The notes under the pieces: model-generated
What the model was told of the DNA's origin: nothing
Database searches by the model: none
The model's input: the letters and a program-made list of their open reading frames with translations, nothing else
Translations under genes and position numbers: made by a program
Shown here: piece by piece, positions 36,664-45,591 of the stretch
Layout: each line of letters begins with the position of its first letter
Numbering within the stretch: position 1 is the stretch's first letter
DNA from: Extensimonas vulgaris
GTDB lineage: Bacteria > Pseudomonadota > Gammaproteobacteria > Burkholderiales > Burkholderiaceae_C
Length of the DNA: 64,000 bases
NCBI RefSeq assembly: GCF_003337425.1
Contig: NZ_QPJU01000003.1
Location: 278,915-342,914, forward strand
Reading direction: 5' to 3'

Positions 36664-37557
36664 TTACTGCTGCGCTTTCTTTTTCTTGCTGGACGAAGCT
36701 GCCGGGGCTGAAGTCTGCGACGGCGCCACCCCGCCATCGACCCCCAGGCGCCCGCCGCCACCCAGACCCTGGCCCTGCACGGTTTGTGCCTTGTAGTTGC
36801 GCAATGCGACGACCATCTGGTTGTAAGCGTCCATGAAGGCCGCGGCAACCACCTTGCCTTGGGCCGTGTTGCTGTAACCGCCTATCCCACCACCAACGGA
36901 GCTGCCGAACACGGCGCCAAAACCGCCCCAGTCGGTCTTGGACGCACTGCCCTCGGACGCGGCGACCTGCACACCGGAGCGGTTGTCGATCAAGGTCAGC
37001 ATGGCACTGGCTTCGCGCGTTTTGGTGTTGCCTGCCAAGCTCGCCAGCGTACGCCCGCTGCTGCCGAACAATCCGCCAATGCCAGCAGCCATGCCGCTCG
37101 CATCATTTTGGCTGAACACGATTTCAGGCGACAGACCGTAGTCCGACGAAACGACCTGGCCTTTGCCAAAATTGCTGCCCTTGCGGATCTCTCCAGACTG
37201 TTGCAGCGCACGCTCGCGGTTCATGGCATTCATGCCCGCGGCACTGCGCTCCACGACGACGAAGCAGTTCGACTGCTGAATCAGCAAGCGCAGCAGGTTC
37301 GACGTGGGTGGCAGTTTGTATTCCCCCGTCAGGACCGTGTACCAGCCGGCAGACTGGTTCTCGATCAGCGACACCGTGCCCAACGGCGCCGCGCATTTTT
37401 CCAGGGCGCTGTTGGTATTGGTGCTGGCGCCACCCGCAGCCGCACCGGTCGCAACCGTCTTGGCGTCGGCATTGCCCATCTTCATGTCGGTTGTCTCGCA
37501 ACCCCCAAGCAGCAGGGCGGTCGCGGCGGCGGCGAGGGTCAGCGGAACGATTCTCAT
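36664..37557 (-). CDS. CsgG-family outer-membrane lipoprotein
   Basis: A 297-residue lipoprotein: signal peptide MRIVPLTLAAAATALLL with lipobox LGGC (Cys about 22). The middle (LLRLLIQQSNCFVVVERSAAGMNAMNRERAL, given in parts: helix LLRLLIQQ, strand CFVVVERS) and AMLTLIDNRSGVQVAASEGSA match the CsgG/HfaB secretion-channel family. Gly-rich stretches and a Lys-rich tail (SSSKKKKAQQ) are unusual. No curli csgA/B/E/F genes are near, so it is probably a CsgG-like protein of other function. AGGAGA precedes the start. It is bracketed by two inverted palindromic elements. Confidence 0.82.
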   Translation of the reverse strand: MRIVPLTLAAAATALLLGGCETTDMKMGNADAKTVATGAAAGGASTNTNSALEKCAAPLGTVSLIENQSAGWYTVLTGEYKLPPTSNLLRLLIQQSNCFVVVERSAAGMNAMNRERALQQSGEIRKGSNFGKGQVVSSDYGLSPEIVFSQNDASGMAAGIGGLFGSSGRTLASLAGNTKTREASAMLTLIDNRSGVQVAASEGSASKTDWGGFGAVFGSSVGGGIGGYSNTAQGKVVAAAFMDAYNQMVVALRNYKAQTVQGQGLGGGGRLGVDGGVAPSQTSAPAASSSKKKKAQQ

Positions 37558-38104
37558 GGTTTCTCCTGGCAAGCAAAAGGGAAAAGGGGCGAGGCGTTAC
37601 AAAGGAAAGCAGAATGTAATAGAGATTTGACTTTATCGCGAAAAAGTTGCGCTGCAAGCGCCCGGATGCTGCTTTTTCTTCGGAGCCATAGCCGCGCTGT
37701 GGATGGGAGTCGGCCGGCGCTGTGGACGGGCGGCTGGGATTTCGCCGATGGAATTTCGCCGGACTGCGCATGCTAAACTTCGATGGTTTTGCTTTTGCAT
37801 GAACTTGTGCATCTAGCAGCCTGTCGGACTTTGGAATCGTCGGCTGCGAATGCGCCGCAGCGACCCATTTTTTACCGTCTTCTTGCTCCATAGTCCCGCT
37901 ATGGGGCTGCGAATCCGGCAAAAACTGGCCTCGCTGAGGCGAATTCTCGCTATCGACGCCCAAAGCCCGACAGGCTCCTAGAGCGGCAAAACAAATCGCA
38001 AGCCAGCCCCGTAAAGGTGCTGCGCCGCCTGGAGCGTCCTGATGCTCTGTGATGGCTGCGCAAGTCGTGGGGCTGGGTTTAGACCCAACCTTTGGAGAGT
38101 TTTC
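37558..38104. other. Intergenic region between the CsgG-like gene and rpsB
   Basis: A 547-bp gap holding two divergent promoter regions and palindromic element D. The part near 37600-37660 is AT-rich and probably carries the lipoprotein promoter (minus-strand TACATT). A TAAACT -10 candidate for rpsB lies at 37774-37779, upstream of the element. The 120 bp next to rpsB contain no recognised motif apart from a GGAGAG ribosome site. Confidence 0.35.
37813..37981. repeat. 169-bp palindromic element, copy D
   Basis: Inverted twin of 36451-36619, of identical length, with CTAGCAGCCTGTCGGACTTTG at its left and a slightly mutated right end (CCCGACAGGCTCCTAG). It lies 123 bp before rpsB, between the start codon and the only -10 candidate seen. 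Confidence 0.85.
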
Positions 38105-38860
38105 ATGTCTTCTATCACCATGCGCGAAATGCTCGAAGCGGGTGTCCATTTTGGCCACCAAACCCGCTTTTGGAATCCCAAGATGGCCCCCTACATCTTT
38201 GGGCAGCGCAACAAGATCCACATCATCAACCTCGAAAAAACGCTGCCTATGTTCGAGGCGGCGCAAAAATTCGCGCGCCAGCTCACAGCCAACGGTGGCA
38301 CGATTTTGATGGTGGGCACCAAGCGTCAGGCGCGCGAAATCGTGGCTGCCGAGGCCAAGCGCGCGGGCGTGCCGTATGTCGATCAGCGTTGGCTGGGGGG
38401 CATGCTGACGAACTTCAAAACCGTCAAGAGCTCGATCAAGCGACTCAAAGACATGAAGGCTCAGCTCGAAGCCGGGCTCGATCACATGAGCAAAAAAGAG
38501 CAGCTCAACTTCAATCGTGAGCTCGCCAAGCTCGAACGCGACATCGGTGGCATTCAGGACATGACGGCCCTGCCCGACGCGATGTTCGTGATCGACGTCG
38601 GCTACCACAAGATCGCCGTCGCCGAAGCCAAGAAGCTCGGCATTCCGCTGATCGGCGTGGTCGATACCAACCATTCGCCCGAAGGTATCGATTACGTGAT
38701 TCCTGGCAACGACGATTCGGCCAAGGCCGTGGCGCTGTATGCACGCGGCATGGCCGACGCGATTCTTGAAGGGCGCGCCAATGCCATGAATGAGGTGGTC
38801 AAGGCGGTTGCAGTGGAAAGCACCGACGAGTTCGTCGAAGTCGAAGAGTCGGCTGCCTGA
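38105..38860 (+). CDS. rpsB: 30S ribosomal protein S2
   Basis: A 251-residue S2 protein. [42 protein letters not shown] and [14 protein letters not shown] are universal S2 blocks. GGAGAG lies 5 bp upstream. It is first gene of the rpsB-tsf-pyrH-frr group. Confidence 0.98.
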   Translation: MSSITMREMLEAGVHFGHQTRFWNPKMAPYIFGQRNKIHIINLEKTLPMFEAAQKFARQLTANGGTILMVGTKRQAREIVAAEAKRAGVPYVDQRWLGGMLTNFKTVKSSIKRLKDMKAQLEAGLDHMSKKEQLNFNRELAKLERDIGGIQDMTALPDAMFVIDVGYHKIAVAEAKKLGIPLIGVVDTNHSPEGIDYVIPGNDDSAKAVALYARGMADAILEGRANAMNEVVKAVAVESTDEFVEVEESAA

Positions 38861-38887
38861 CAAAAGGGGCTCTTGCGATGTCGCCAG

Positions 38888-38916
38888 AAAAGGGGCTCGT
38901 GACAGGCCCCTTTTTT
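38888..38916 (+). terminator. Terminator/attenuator between rpsB and tsf
   Basis: AAAAGGGGC pairs with GCCCCTTTT around a short loop, running into six T. A second copy of AAAAGGGGCTC at 38862-38872 can pair with the same 3' arm, giving two alternative stems. Partial termination here would lower tsf relative to rpsB. Confidence 0.75.
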
Positions 38917-38979
38917 GAGCCTGAAGCAGAGGCAAGGGCCGAATCAGTGAACGATTGTTGAATACGGAAGGAATACGAA

Positions 38980-39903
38980 ATGGCTGCAATTACCGCAAGC
39001 ATGGTGGCTGAGCTACGTGCCAAAACCGATGCCCCGATGATGGAATGCAAGAAGGCGCTCACCGAAGCCAATGGCGACATGGCCAAAGCGGAGGAGATTT
39101 TGCGCGTCAAGCTCGGCACCAAGGCCGGCAAAGCGGCTTCACGCATCACGGCCGAAGGCGTGGTGGCGATTTTCATCGAGGGCACCACGGGTGGCATGAT
39201 CGAGGTCAACAGCGAGACGGACTTCGTCAGCAAGAACGAGAGCTTCATCGCCATGGCCAAGGCTGCGGCCGAGCTCGTGGCCAAACATAACCCGGCCGAC
39301 GTGGCAGCGCTGGGCGCTCTGCCCTACAGCCAGGACGGCTTCGGCCCCACGCTCGAAGACGTGCGCAAGGGACTGATCGGCAAGATCGGCGAAAACATGA
39401 CCTTCCGCCGTTTCAAGGCGTTCCGTGGTGGCAACAAGCTCGCTTCTTATTTGCATGGCACGCGCATCGGTGTGGTGGTCGAATACGAAGGAGACGAGGT
39501 CGCCGCCAAGGACGTGGCCATGCACATCGCCGCGATGAAGCCCGTGGCCTTGACCAGCGCCGAGGTGCCGGCCGAGCTGATCGAGAAAGAGCGTGCGATC
39601 GCTGCGGCCAAGGCTGCTGAAGATGCGGCCAAGGCGCAAGCGGAGGGCAAGCCCGTACAGTCGCCTGAAATCGTGGCCAAGCGCGTCGAGGGCGCGGTGC
39701 AAAAATTCCTCAAGGAAGTGTCCTTGATGAACCAGCCTTTCGTGAAAAACGACAAGCAGACTGTGGAGCAGATGCTCAAGGAGCGCGGCACTACGGTGAA
39801 GTCTTTTACGCTGTACGTGGTCGGCGAGGGCATAGAGAAAAAAGCAGACGACTTCGCTGCCGAAGTCGCCGCGCAAGTGGCTGCTGCCAAGGCCGCTGCC
39901 TGA
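38980..39903 (+). CDS. tsf: Elongation factor Ts
   Basis: Nucleotide exchange factor for EF-Tu, 307 residues. It opens [20 protein letters not shown], with [13 protein letters not shown] and the [10 protein letters not shown] core motif contacting EF-Tu. Two dimerisation subdomains and an Ala-rich tail are present. A standard partner of rpsB. Confidence 0.98.
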   Translation: MAAITASMVAELRAKTDAPMMECKKALTEANGDMAKAEEILRVKLGTKAGKAASRITAEGVVAIFIEGTTGGMIEVNSETDFVSKNESFIAMAKAAAELVAKHNPADVAALGALPYSQDGFGPTLEDVRKGLIGKIGENMTFRRFKAFRGGNKLASYLHGTRIGVVVEYEGDEVAAKDVAMHIAAMKPVALTSAEVPAELIEKERAIAAAKAAEDAAKAQAEGKPVQSPEIVAKRVEGAVQKFLKEVSLMNQPFVKNDKQTVEQMLKERGTTVKSFTLYVVGEGIEKKADDFAAEVAAQVAAAKAAA

Positions 39904-39954
39904 TTTTTCTTGACTGCATTTCCATCTCTTTTCCACATTTGTACGGAGCGCTCC

Positions 39955-40683
39955 ATGTCCGTTGCCCTTGCCACGCCAGTCCACAAGCGCATACTGCTCA
40001 AGTTGTCTGGTGAGGCGCTCATGGGTGAAGATGCTTTTGGCATCAACCGCGCGACCATAGAGCGCATCGTCGAAGAAATCGCCGAGGTCACGCGCCTCGG
40101 TGTCGAGGTGGCGGTGGTGATCGGCGGCGGCAACATCTTCCGCGGGGTCGCAGGCGGCTCGGCCGGCATGGATCGCGCCACGGCGGACTACATGGGCATG
40201 CTGGCCACGGTCATGAACGCGCTCGCCCTGGCCGACGCGATGGACAAAAAAGGACTCACTGCGCGCGTGATGTCCGCCATTGCGATCGAGCAGGTGGTCG
40301 AGCCTTATGTGCGCCCCAAGGCCTTGCAATACCTCGAAGAGGGCAAGGTGGTGGTGTTCGCGGCGGGCACGGGCAATCCATTTTTCACCACCGACACTGC
40401 GGCTGCGCTGCGCGGCGCCGAGATTGGTGCCGAAGTGGTGCTCAAGGCCACCAAGGTGGACGGTGTTTATACTGCCGACCCGCAAAAAGACCCCGCGGCC
40501 CAGCGCTACACGCGCCTGAGCTTCGACGAGGCCATGGCGCGCAACCTGGGCATCATGGATGCAACGGCTTTTGCACTGTGCCGTGACCAGAAACTTCCCG
40601 TGCGTGTGTTTTCCATCGTGAAGCACGGTGCTTTGCTGCGCGTGGTGCTCGGGGAAGACGAAGGGACGCTGGTGTACGCCTGA
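39955..40683 (+). CDS. pyrH: Uridylate kinase
   Basis: Hexameric UMP kinase of the amino-acid-kinase fold, 242 residues: [45 protein letters not shown] and [15 protein letters not shown]. The ATG with CGGAG upstream is used; an in-frame ATG 45 bp earlier would overlap the tsf trailer. Confidence 0.97.
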   Translation: MSVALATPVHKRILLKLSGEALMGEDAFGINRATIERIVEEIAEVTRLGVEVAVVIGGGNIFRGVAGGSAGMDRATADYMGMLATVMNALALADAMDKKGLTARVMSAIAIEQVVEPYVRPKALQYLEEGKVVVFAAGTGNPFFTTDTAAALRGAEIGAEVVLKATKVDGVYTADPQKDPAAQRYTRLSFDEAMARNLGIMDATAFALCRDQKLPVRVFSIVKHGALLRVVLGEDEGTLVYA

Positions 40684-40735
40684 CGGGGAGGCTGTGGGTG
40701 TGCAAGCAGGCGTGCCGCAGTTTCGAGGAGAACCC

Positions 40736-41299
40736 ATGACGACGATTGCTGAAATCAAAAACACCGCTGCGAGCAAGATGGACCAGTCGATCGCGGCGTT
40801 CAAAAACAACCTGGCGAAGATTCGCACGGGCCGTGCCAATCCCGCGCTGCTCGACACCGTGCACGTGGAGTATTACGGCTCCATGGTGCCTTTGAGCCAG
40901 GTGGCGAATGTGTCTTTGCTCGACGCGCGCACGATCAGCGTCCAGCCTTGGGAAAAGGGCATGGGCGCGAAGATCGAAAAAGCCATCCGCGAGAGTGAGC
41001 TGGGTCTCAACCCCGCATCGATGGGTGACCTGATCCGTGTGCCCATGCCGCCGATGAGCGAAGAGCGGCGCAAGGAAATGGCAAAACTCGCGCGCCACGA
41101 AGGGGAAAGCGCCAAAGTGGCCGTACGCAACTTGCGGCGCGAAGCCAACGAGGCACTCAAGCGGCTCGTGAAGGACAAGCTCATCTCCGAGGATGAGCAA
41201 AAACGTGCCGAAGCCGAGGTGCAGAAAGTCACCGACAAGCATATCGCCGAGATCGATGCTCTGGTTGCATCCAAAGAGCAAGAGATCATGGCGGTGTGA
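40736..41299 (+). CDS. frr: Ribosome recycling factor
   Basis: A 187-residue RRF that splits post-termination ribosomes with [45 protein letters not shown] and [13 protein letters not shown] are conserved. CGAGGAG upstream. Standard pyrH-frr-uppS order. Confidence 0.98.
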   Translation: MTTIAEIKNTAASKMDQSIAAFKNNLAKIRTGRANPALLDTVHVEYYGSMVPLSQVANVSLLDARTISVQPWEKGMGAKIEKAIRESELGLNPASMGDLIRVPMPPMSEERRKEMAKLARHEGESAKVAVRNLRREANEALKRLVKDKLISEDEQKRAEAEVQKVTDKHIAEIDALVASKEQEIMAV

Positions 41300-41341
41300 G
41301 CGGCATTGGTCGAGCGGCTTTCTTTTTTTCAGGCGAAGCTT

Positions 41342-42088
41342 TTGCGCGCACGACACCCTTCTTCATCCCCAACTCCCGTGGTGCCGCACCATATCGCCAT
41401 CGTCATGGATGGTAACGGTCGCTGGGCGAAGCGCCGCTTTCTGCCGCGTCTGGCCGGGCACCGGCAGGGCGTCGAATCCTTGCGCCGTTGCGTTCGCGCC
41501 TGCCTTGATCGTGGCGTAAAGGTGCTCACCGTATTTGCTTTTTCGTCCGAGAACTGGAGCCGCCCTGCGGAAGAGGTCTCTGGCCTCATGGAGCTGCTCG
41601 CGCTGGCGCTAGCGCGAGAAGTGCCTTTGCTCAAACAAGACGGGGTGCGGCTTTATTGCGTGGGCGAGCGCGCCGGGCTCTCGGCGCGGGTGCGCGAGGG
41701 GCTCGCACAGGCCGAGGCGAGCACGGTCACTCTGGCAGAACCACCGCGCCTGGTGCTCAACGTGTGCTTCAACTACGGCGGCCGTTGGGACATCACACAG
41801 GCGGCGGCCGCACTCGCCGCGCGCGGCGAGGCCATCACCGAGCAAAGCCTGTCCGGCGCGCTGGCGTTGGCCCATGTGCCGGACCCGGACTTGCTGATCC
41901 GCACCGGCGGCGAGATGCGCCTGAGCAACTTTTTGCTCTGGCAGGCCGCGTATTCCGAGCTGTTTTTCAGCGACAAGCTCTGGCCCGATTTCGACGAGGC
42001 CGCGCTGGAGCAGGCCATCGCCGCCTACGCTGCGCGCGAGCGCCGCTTCGGCAAGACATCCGAGCAGGTGCGCGCGGTGGCTTCCTGA
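41342..42088 (+). CDS. uppS: Undecaprenyl diphosphate synthase
   Basis: Cis-prenyltransferase that makes the lipid carrier for peptidoglycan and LPS. AIVMDGNGRWAKRR with catalytic Asp, FAFSSENWSRP, NYGGRWDI and DLLIRTGGEMRLSNFLLWQ are all present. No ATG precedes the conserved domain; a TTG with AGGCGAAG upstream gives a 248-residue protein of family length. Alternatives are a TTG at 41306 or a GTG at 41378. Confidence 0.93.
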   Translation: MRARHPSSSPTPVVPHHIAIVMDGNGRWAKRRFLPRLAGHRQGVESLRRCVRACLDRGVKVLTVFAFSSENWSRPAEEVSGLMELLALALAREVPLLKQDGVRLYCVGERAGLSARVREGLAQAEASTVTLAEPPRLVLNVCFNYGGRWDITQAAAALAARGEAITEQSLSGALALAHVPDPDLLIRTGGEMRLSNFLLWQAAYSELFFSDKLWPDFDEAALEQAIAAYAARERRFGKTSEQVRAVAS

Positions 42089-42117
42089 GCCAACCGGGTG
42101 AAGCGAAGGAGACTTTC

Positions 42118-42975
42118 ATGCTGCGCCAACGCATCATCACCGCCATTGTTTTGCTGGCCATTTTGCTGCCCGCGCTGTTTTATCCCACGCCTCTGCCCTT
42201 GATGTGCGTGGTACTGGCGCTGGTGGCGGCGGGCGCTTGGGAGTGGGGGCGGCTCAACGGTCTGGGGCAGGCGGCGGCGCTGGCTTTGGGGGGCGTGTGC
42301 GTGTTGCTGTGCGCGCTCACCTGGTGGCTCGGCTGGGTGGAGCAGCCTTTGGCTACGCTGTGGCTGCTTGCGGGGCTGGCCTGGGTGCTGGGTGGCGCCT
42401 GGCTGCTGCGCGCGGGCGTTGCGCAATGGCAGCACATTCCGCAGGCGCTGCGGCTGCTGGGCGGCCTGCTCGCGCTGTGGCTCGCCTGGCTCGCGCTCGT
42501 GCAGGCACGCCGCATGGGTGTCCACTTTCTGCTCTCGGTGCTGGTGCTGGTCTGGGTTGCGGACATTTTTGCCTACTTTTTCGGGCGCGCTTTGGGGCAC
42601 AACAAACTCGCCCCCACCATCAGCCCCGGCAAGAGCTGGGAGGGCGTGTGGGGTGGCCTGCTTGGCGTGCAGTTGCTCGCCTTCGGCTGGGCCGCGGCAG
42701 ACGTGCATTGGCAGGTGCAGCCGCCCAGTTTTTACGGCATGGTGGCGGCGCACGGTGGCTGGCGATGGGGGCTGTTGGCCGTGGTGGCGCTGTTTCTGGG
42801 CGCCATGAGCGTGGTCGGCGACCTCGTCGAGTCGCTCGTCAAGCGCAGCGCGGGCGTCAAGGACAGCAGCGGCCTGCTGCCGGGGCATGGTGGTGTGCTC
42901 GACCGCGTCGATGCGCTGCTGCCCACGTTGCCGCTGGCGATGATGCTGGCCCGTTGGTTGCAAGGCACGCCATGA
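42118..42975 (+). CDS. cdsA: Phosphatidate cytidylyltransferase
   Basis: Integral membrane enzyme that forms CDP-diacylglycerol, 285 residues with about seven to eight hydrophobic helices. The signature SLVKRSAGVKDSSG continues into LLPGHGGVLDRVDAL and fits the family pattern. APTISPGKSWEG is another conserved loop. AAGGAGA upstream; its stop overlaps the dxr start (ATGA). Confidence 0.96.
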   Translation: MLRQRIITAIVLLAILLPALFYPTPLPLMCVVLALVAAGAWEWGRLNGLGQAAALALGGVCVLLCALTWWLGWVEQPLATLWLLAGLAWVLGGAWLLRAGVAQWQHIPQALRLLGGLLALWLAWLALVQARRMGVHFLLSVLVLVWVADIFAYFFGRALGHNKLAPTISPGKSWEGVWGGLLGVQLLAFGWAAADVHWQVQPPSFYGMVAAHGGWRWGLLAVVALFLGAMSVVGDLVESLVKRSAGVKDSSGLLPGHGGVLDRVDALLPTLPLAMMLARWLQGTP

Positions 42976-44162
42976 AACAGCGTCTCGCGGTTCTGGGCTC
43001 TACGGGCTCGATCGGCACCAGCACGCTGGACGTGGTGGCGCGCCACCCCGAGCGTTTCGAAGTGTTCGCCCTCAGCGCCGCGACGCAGGTCGATCTGCTG
43101 CTGGAGCAGTGTGCGCGTTTTCGCCCGCGCCTGGCTGCGATGGCGAGTGCGTCGCATGCACGCTTGCTTGCCGAAAAATTAGCACAAAATAGCCTCCCAA
43201 CGCAGGTACTGCAAGCGCCAGAAGCTCTTGAATTGATAGCTTCGCACGAACAGATCGATACCGTCATGGCGGCCATCGTCGGTGCCGCGGGCCTGGCGCC
43301 TTGCCTGGCCGCGGCGCGCGCGGGCAAGCGCCTGCTGCTCGCCAATAAAGAGGCGTTGGTCGTGGGCGGCGAGGTGTTCCTCGAAGCCGTGCGCGCTGGC
43401 GGGGCGACGCTGCTGCCCATAGACAGCGAGCATTCGGCGATTTTCCAGTCGCTGCCCGAAGACCCGTCGACCTGGACGCAGCGCGTCGAAAAAATCATTC
43501 TCACCGCCTCGGGCGGGCCGTTTCGCACACGCGCGCCGGCCACGCTGCGCGACGTGACGCCCGAGCAGGCCTGCGCGCATCCCAACTGGAGCATGGGGCG
43601 CAAGATTTCGGTCGATTCGGCCACCATGATGAACAAGGCGCTCGAGGTGATCGAGGCGCGCTACCTGTTCGGACTCGATCCCGCGCAGCTCGAGGTGGTG
43701 ATCCACCCGCAAAGCATCATCCACTCGATGGTGCAGTACCGCGACACTTCGGTGGTGGCGCAGCTGGGCACGCCCGACATGCGCGTGCCCATCGCCTACG
43801 GCCTGTCGTGGCCCGAGCGCGTCGAATCGGGCGCGGCGGCGCTGGACTTTCGCACGCTCTCGGCCATGACCTTCGAGGACGTGGCCGAGCACGGCCATGC
43901 GCAGCGCTTTCCGGGTCTGCGCCTGGCTTGGGAGGCGCTTGCCGCGCCGCGCGGCACTACGGCCGTGCTCAACGCCGCGAACGAGGAGGCCGTGGCGGCC
44001 TTTCTGGCGCGGCGCATCCGTTTCGACCAGATCTACGCCGTGAACCGCGCCACGCTTGAAGCCGTAGTGCCCGCGCAGCCCGACACGCTGGCGGCCCTGC
44101 TGGCACTCGATGCGCAGGCACGCCGCGCGGCTGGCCAAGTCATCGCGCGCCTGGGCGCCTGA
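42972..44162 (+). CDS. dxr: 1-deoxy-D-xylulose 5-phosphate reductoisomerase
   Basis: Second enzyme of the MEP isoprenoid pathway, 396 residues. NADPH motif LGSTGSIGTSTLDV; metal and substrate motifs LPIDSEHSAIFQ, TASGGPFR, HPNWSMGRKISVDSATM and NAANEEAVAAF. Residues about 68-91 (KLAQNSLPTQVLQAPEALEL) are encoded by an interspersed repeat copy, yet the local length is near that of E. coli Dxr as I recall it. It feeds UppS two genes upstream. Confidence 0.96.
   Translation: MKQRLAVLGSTGSIGTSTLDVVARHPERFEVFALSAATQVDLLLEQCARFRPRLAAMASASHARLLAEKLAQNSLPTQVLQAPEALELIASHEQIDTVMAAIVGAAGLAPCLAAARAGKRLLLANKEALVVGGEVFLEAVRAGGATLLPIDSEHSAIFQSLPEDPSTWTQRVEKIILTASGGPFRTRAPATLRDVTPEQACAHPNWSMGRKISVDSATMMNKALEVIEARYLFGLDPAQLEVVIHPQSIIHSMVQYRDTSVVAQLGTPDMRVPIAYGLSWPERVESGAAALDFRTLSAMTFEDVAEHGHAQRFPGLRLAWEALAAPRGTTAVLNAANEEAVAAFLARRIRFDQIYAVNRATLEAVVPAQPDTLAALLALDAQARRAAGQVIARLGA
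43174..43244 (-). repeat. In-frame interspersed repeat copy inside dxr
   Basis: Minus-strand reading gives GAAGCTATCAATTCAAGAGC, then TTCTGGCGCTTGC and GGAGGCTATTTTGTGC, in the family's block order. It is distinctly AT-richer than the rest of dxr. Confidence 0.75.
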
Positions 44163-44190
44163 TGTCCCGCAGAACGGCGAGAATCGCGCC

Positions 44191-45552
44191 ATGCTGACAC
44201 TGCTTGCTTTTCTTGTGGCGCTGGGCTTGCTCATTGCCATACATGAATACGGTCACTACCGCGTGGCCGTGGCCTGCGGTGTCAAGGTGTTGCGCTTTTC
44301 GATAGGCTTTGGCAAACCTTTGCTGCGCTGGCAGCCCAAGGGGAGTCAGACCGAGTTCGTCCTCGGCGCCTTTCCGCTCGGCGGCTACGTGCGCATGCTC
44401 GACGAGCGTGAGGCGCCGGTGCCGGCCCATGAACGTCACCTCGCGTTCAACACCCAGCCGCTGCGCGCACGCGCGGCCATCGTTGCTGCGGGGCCGCTCG
44501 CGAACCTGCTGCTCGCGGTGCTTTTGTATGCGCTGGTGCACTGGATAGGCGTGCAGGAGCCCGCGGCCCGGCTCGCGAGCCCCTTGCCTGGAACGATCGC
44601 GCAAGCGGCTGGTCTGCAGGGGGGTGAGTTGGTGCAGCGGGCGGCGCTGGGCGGTGCCGAACCCGAGCCCGTGCGATCGTTTGAAGACCTGCGTTGGATT
44701 TTGACCCAAGGGGCGCTCGAGGGGGCTGTCGTGCGCCTGGAAGTCGAGCCCGCGGCCGGCGTGCTGCGGCGCGAGGTATTGCTCGACCTGACGCAGTTTG
44801 ACACGCGCGAGGCCGACGCCCAGTTGCTGCGCAAAATCGGCATCACCGGTCCATGGACGCGCCCCGTTCTCGGCGAGATCATGCCCGGCAGCCCGGCCGA
44901 GCGCGCAGGTCTGCAAGAAGGAGACCTCGTGCTGCAGGTCGATGAGACGCCTGTGGTCGACGGGCAGCAATTGCGGGAGTTGATCCGCGAATCTGTCCGC
45001 GACGGGAAGGCCAAGACGCAGACTTGGCGCATAGACCGTGCGGGTACGACGCTGCTGCTGAGCGTACAGCCACAGCCCCACCAAGAGCCCACGGGTGTGG
45101 TCGGACGCATCGGTGCGTACGTGGGTGCGGCGCCCGAATTCGTGCGTGTGCGCTACGGCCCGCTGGAGGGGCTTGGCAAGGCGTTTGCGCGCACCTGGGA
45201 CGTTTCGCTGCTGACCTTGCGCATGATGGGGCGAATGCTGATCGGTGAAGCCTCGCTGAAGAATTTGAGCGGCCCTCTGACGATCGCCGATTACGCAGGC
45301 CGCTCGGCAAGTTTGGGGCTGGTGCCTTACTTGGCCTTTTTGGCGGTCATCAGCGTGAGTCTGGGGGTGCTCAACTTGCTGCCCATCCCCGTCCTCGATG
45401 GCGGACACCTGATGTATTATCTTTGGGAGGGTGTGGCAGGACGGCCGGTGCCTGAGCGTTGGTTGGAGCCATTGCAGCGTGGCGGCATGGCCGTGCTGCT
45501 GCTGATGATGGCCATCGCCCTGTTCAACGACATTTCCCGCTTTCTTGGCTGA
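44191..45552 (+). CDS. rseP: RIP site-2 metalloprotease RseP
   Basis: Inner-membrane protease that completes RseA cleavage. It has 453 residues: HEYGHYRVAVACGV gives the HExxH zinc motif in the first helix, two PDZ domains fill the middle (IMPGSPAERAGLQEGDLVLQ is the second), and LNLLPIPVLDGGHLMYY gives the third zinc ligand. Its expected target, RseA, is encoded at 15186. Confidence 0.96.
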   Translation: MLTLLAFLVALGLLIAIHEYGHYRVAVACGVKVLRFSIGFGKPLLRWQPKGSQTEFVLGAFPLGGYVRMLDEREAPVPAHERHLAFNTQPLRARAAIVAAGPLANLLLAVLLYALVHWIGVQEPAARLASPLPGTIAQAAGLQGGELVQRAALGGAEPEPVRSFEDLRWILTQGALEGAVVRLEVEPAAGVLRREVLLDLTQFDTREADAQLLRKIGITGPWTRPVLGEIMPGSPAERAGLQEGDLVLQVDETPVVDGQQLRELIRESVRDGKAKTQTWRIDRAGTTLLLSVQPQPHQEPTGVVGRIGAYVGAAPEFVRVRYGPLEGLGKAFARTWDVSLLTLRMMGRMLIGEASLKNLSGPLTIADYAGRSASLGLVPYLAFLAVISVSLGVLNLLPIPVLDGGHLMYYLWEGVAGRPVPERWLEPLQRGGMAVLLLMMAIALFNDISRFLG

Positions 45553-45591
45553 ACCTTCCGGGTTTCGATTCTGCGGCTTGCATTTTCTTTC

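Noticed and set aside
36664..37557. Curli (csg) secretion system
   Set aside because: Only a CsgG-like lipoprotein is present; no CsgA, B, E or F genes are nearby.
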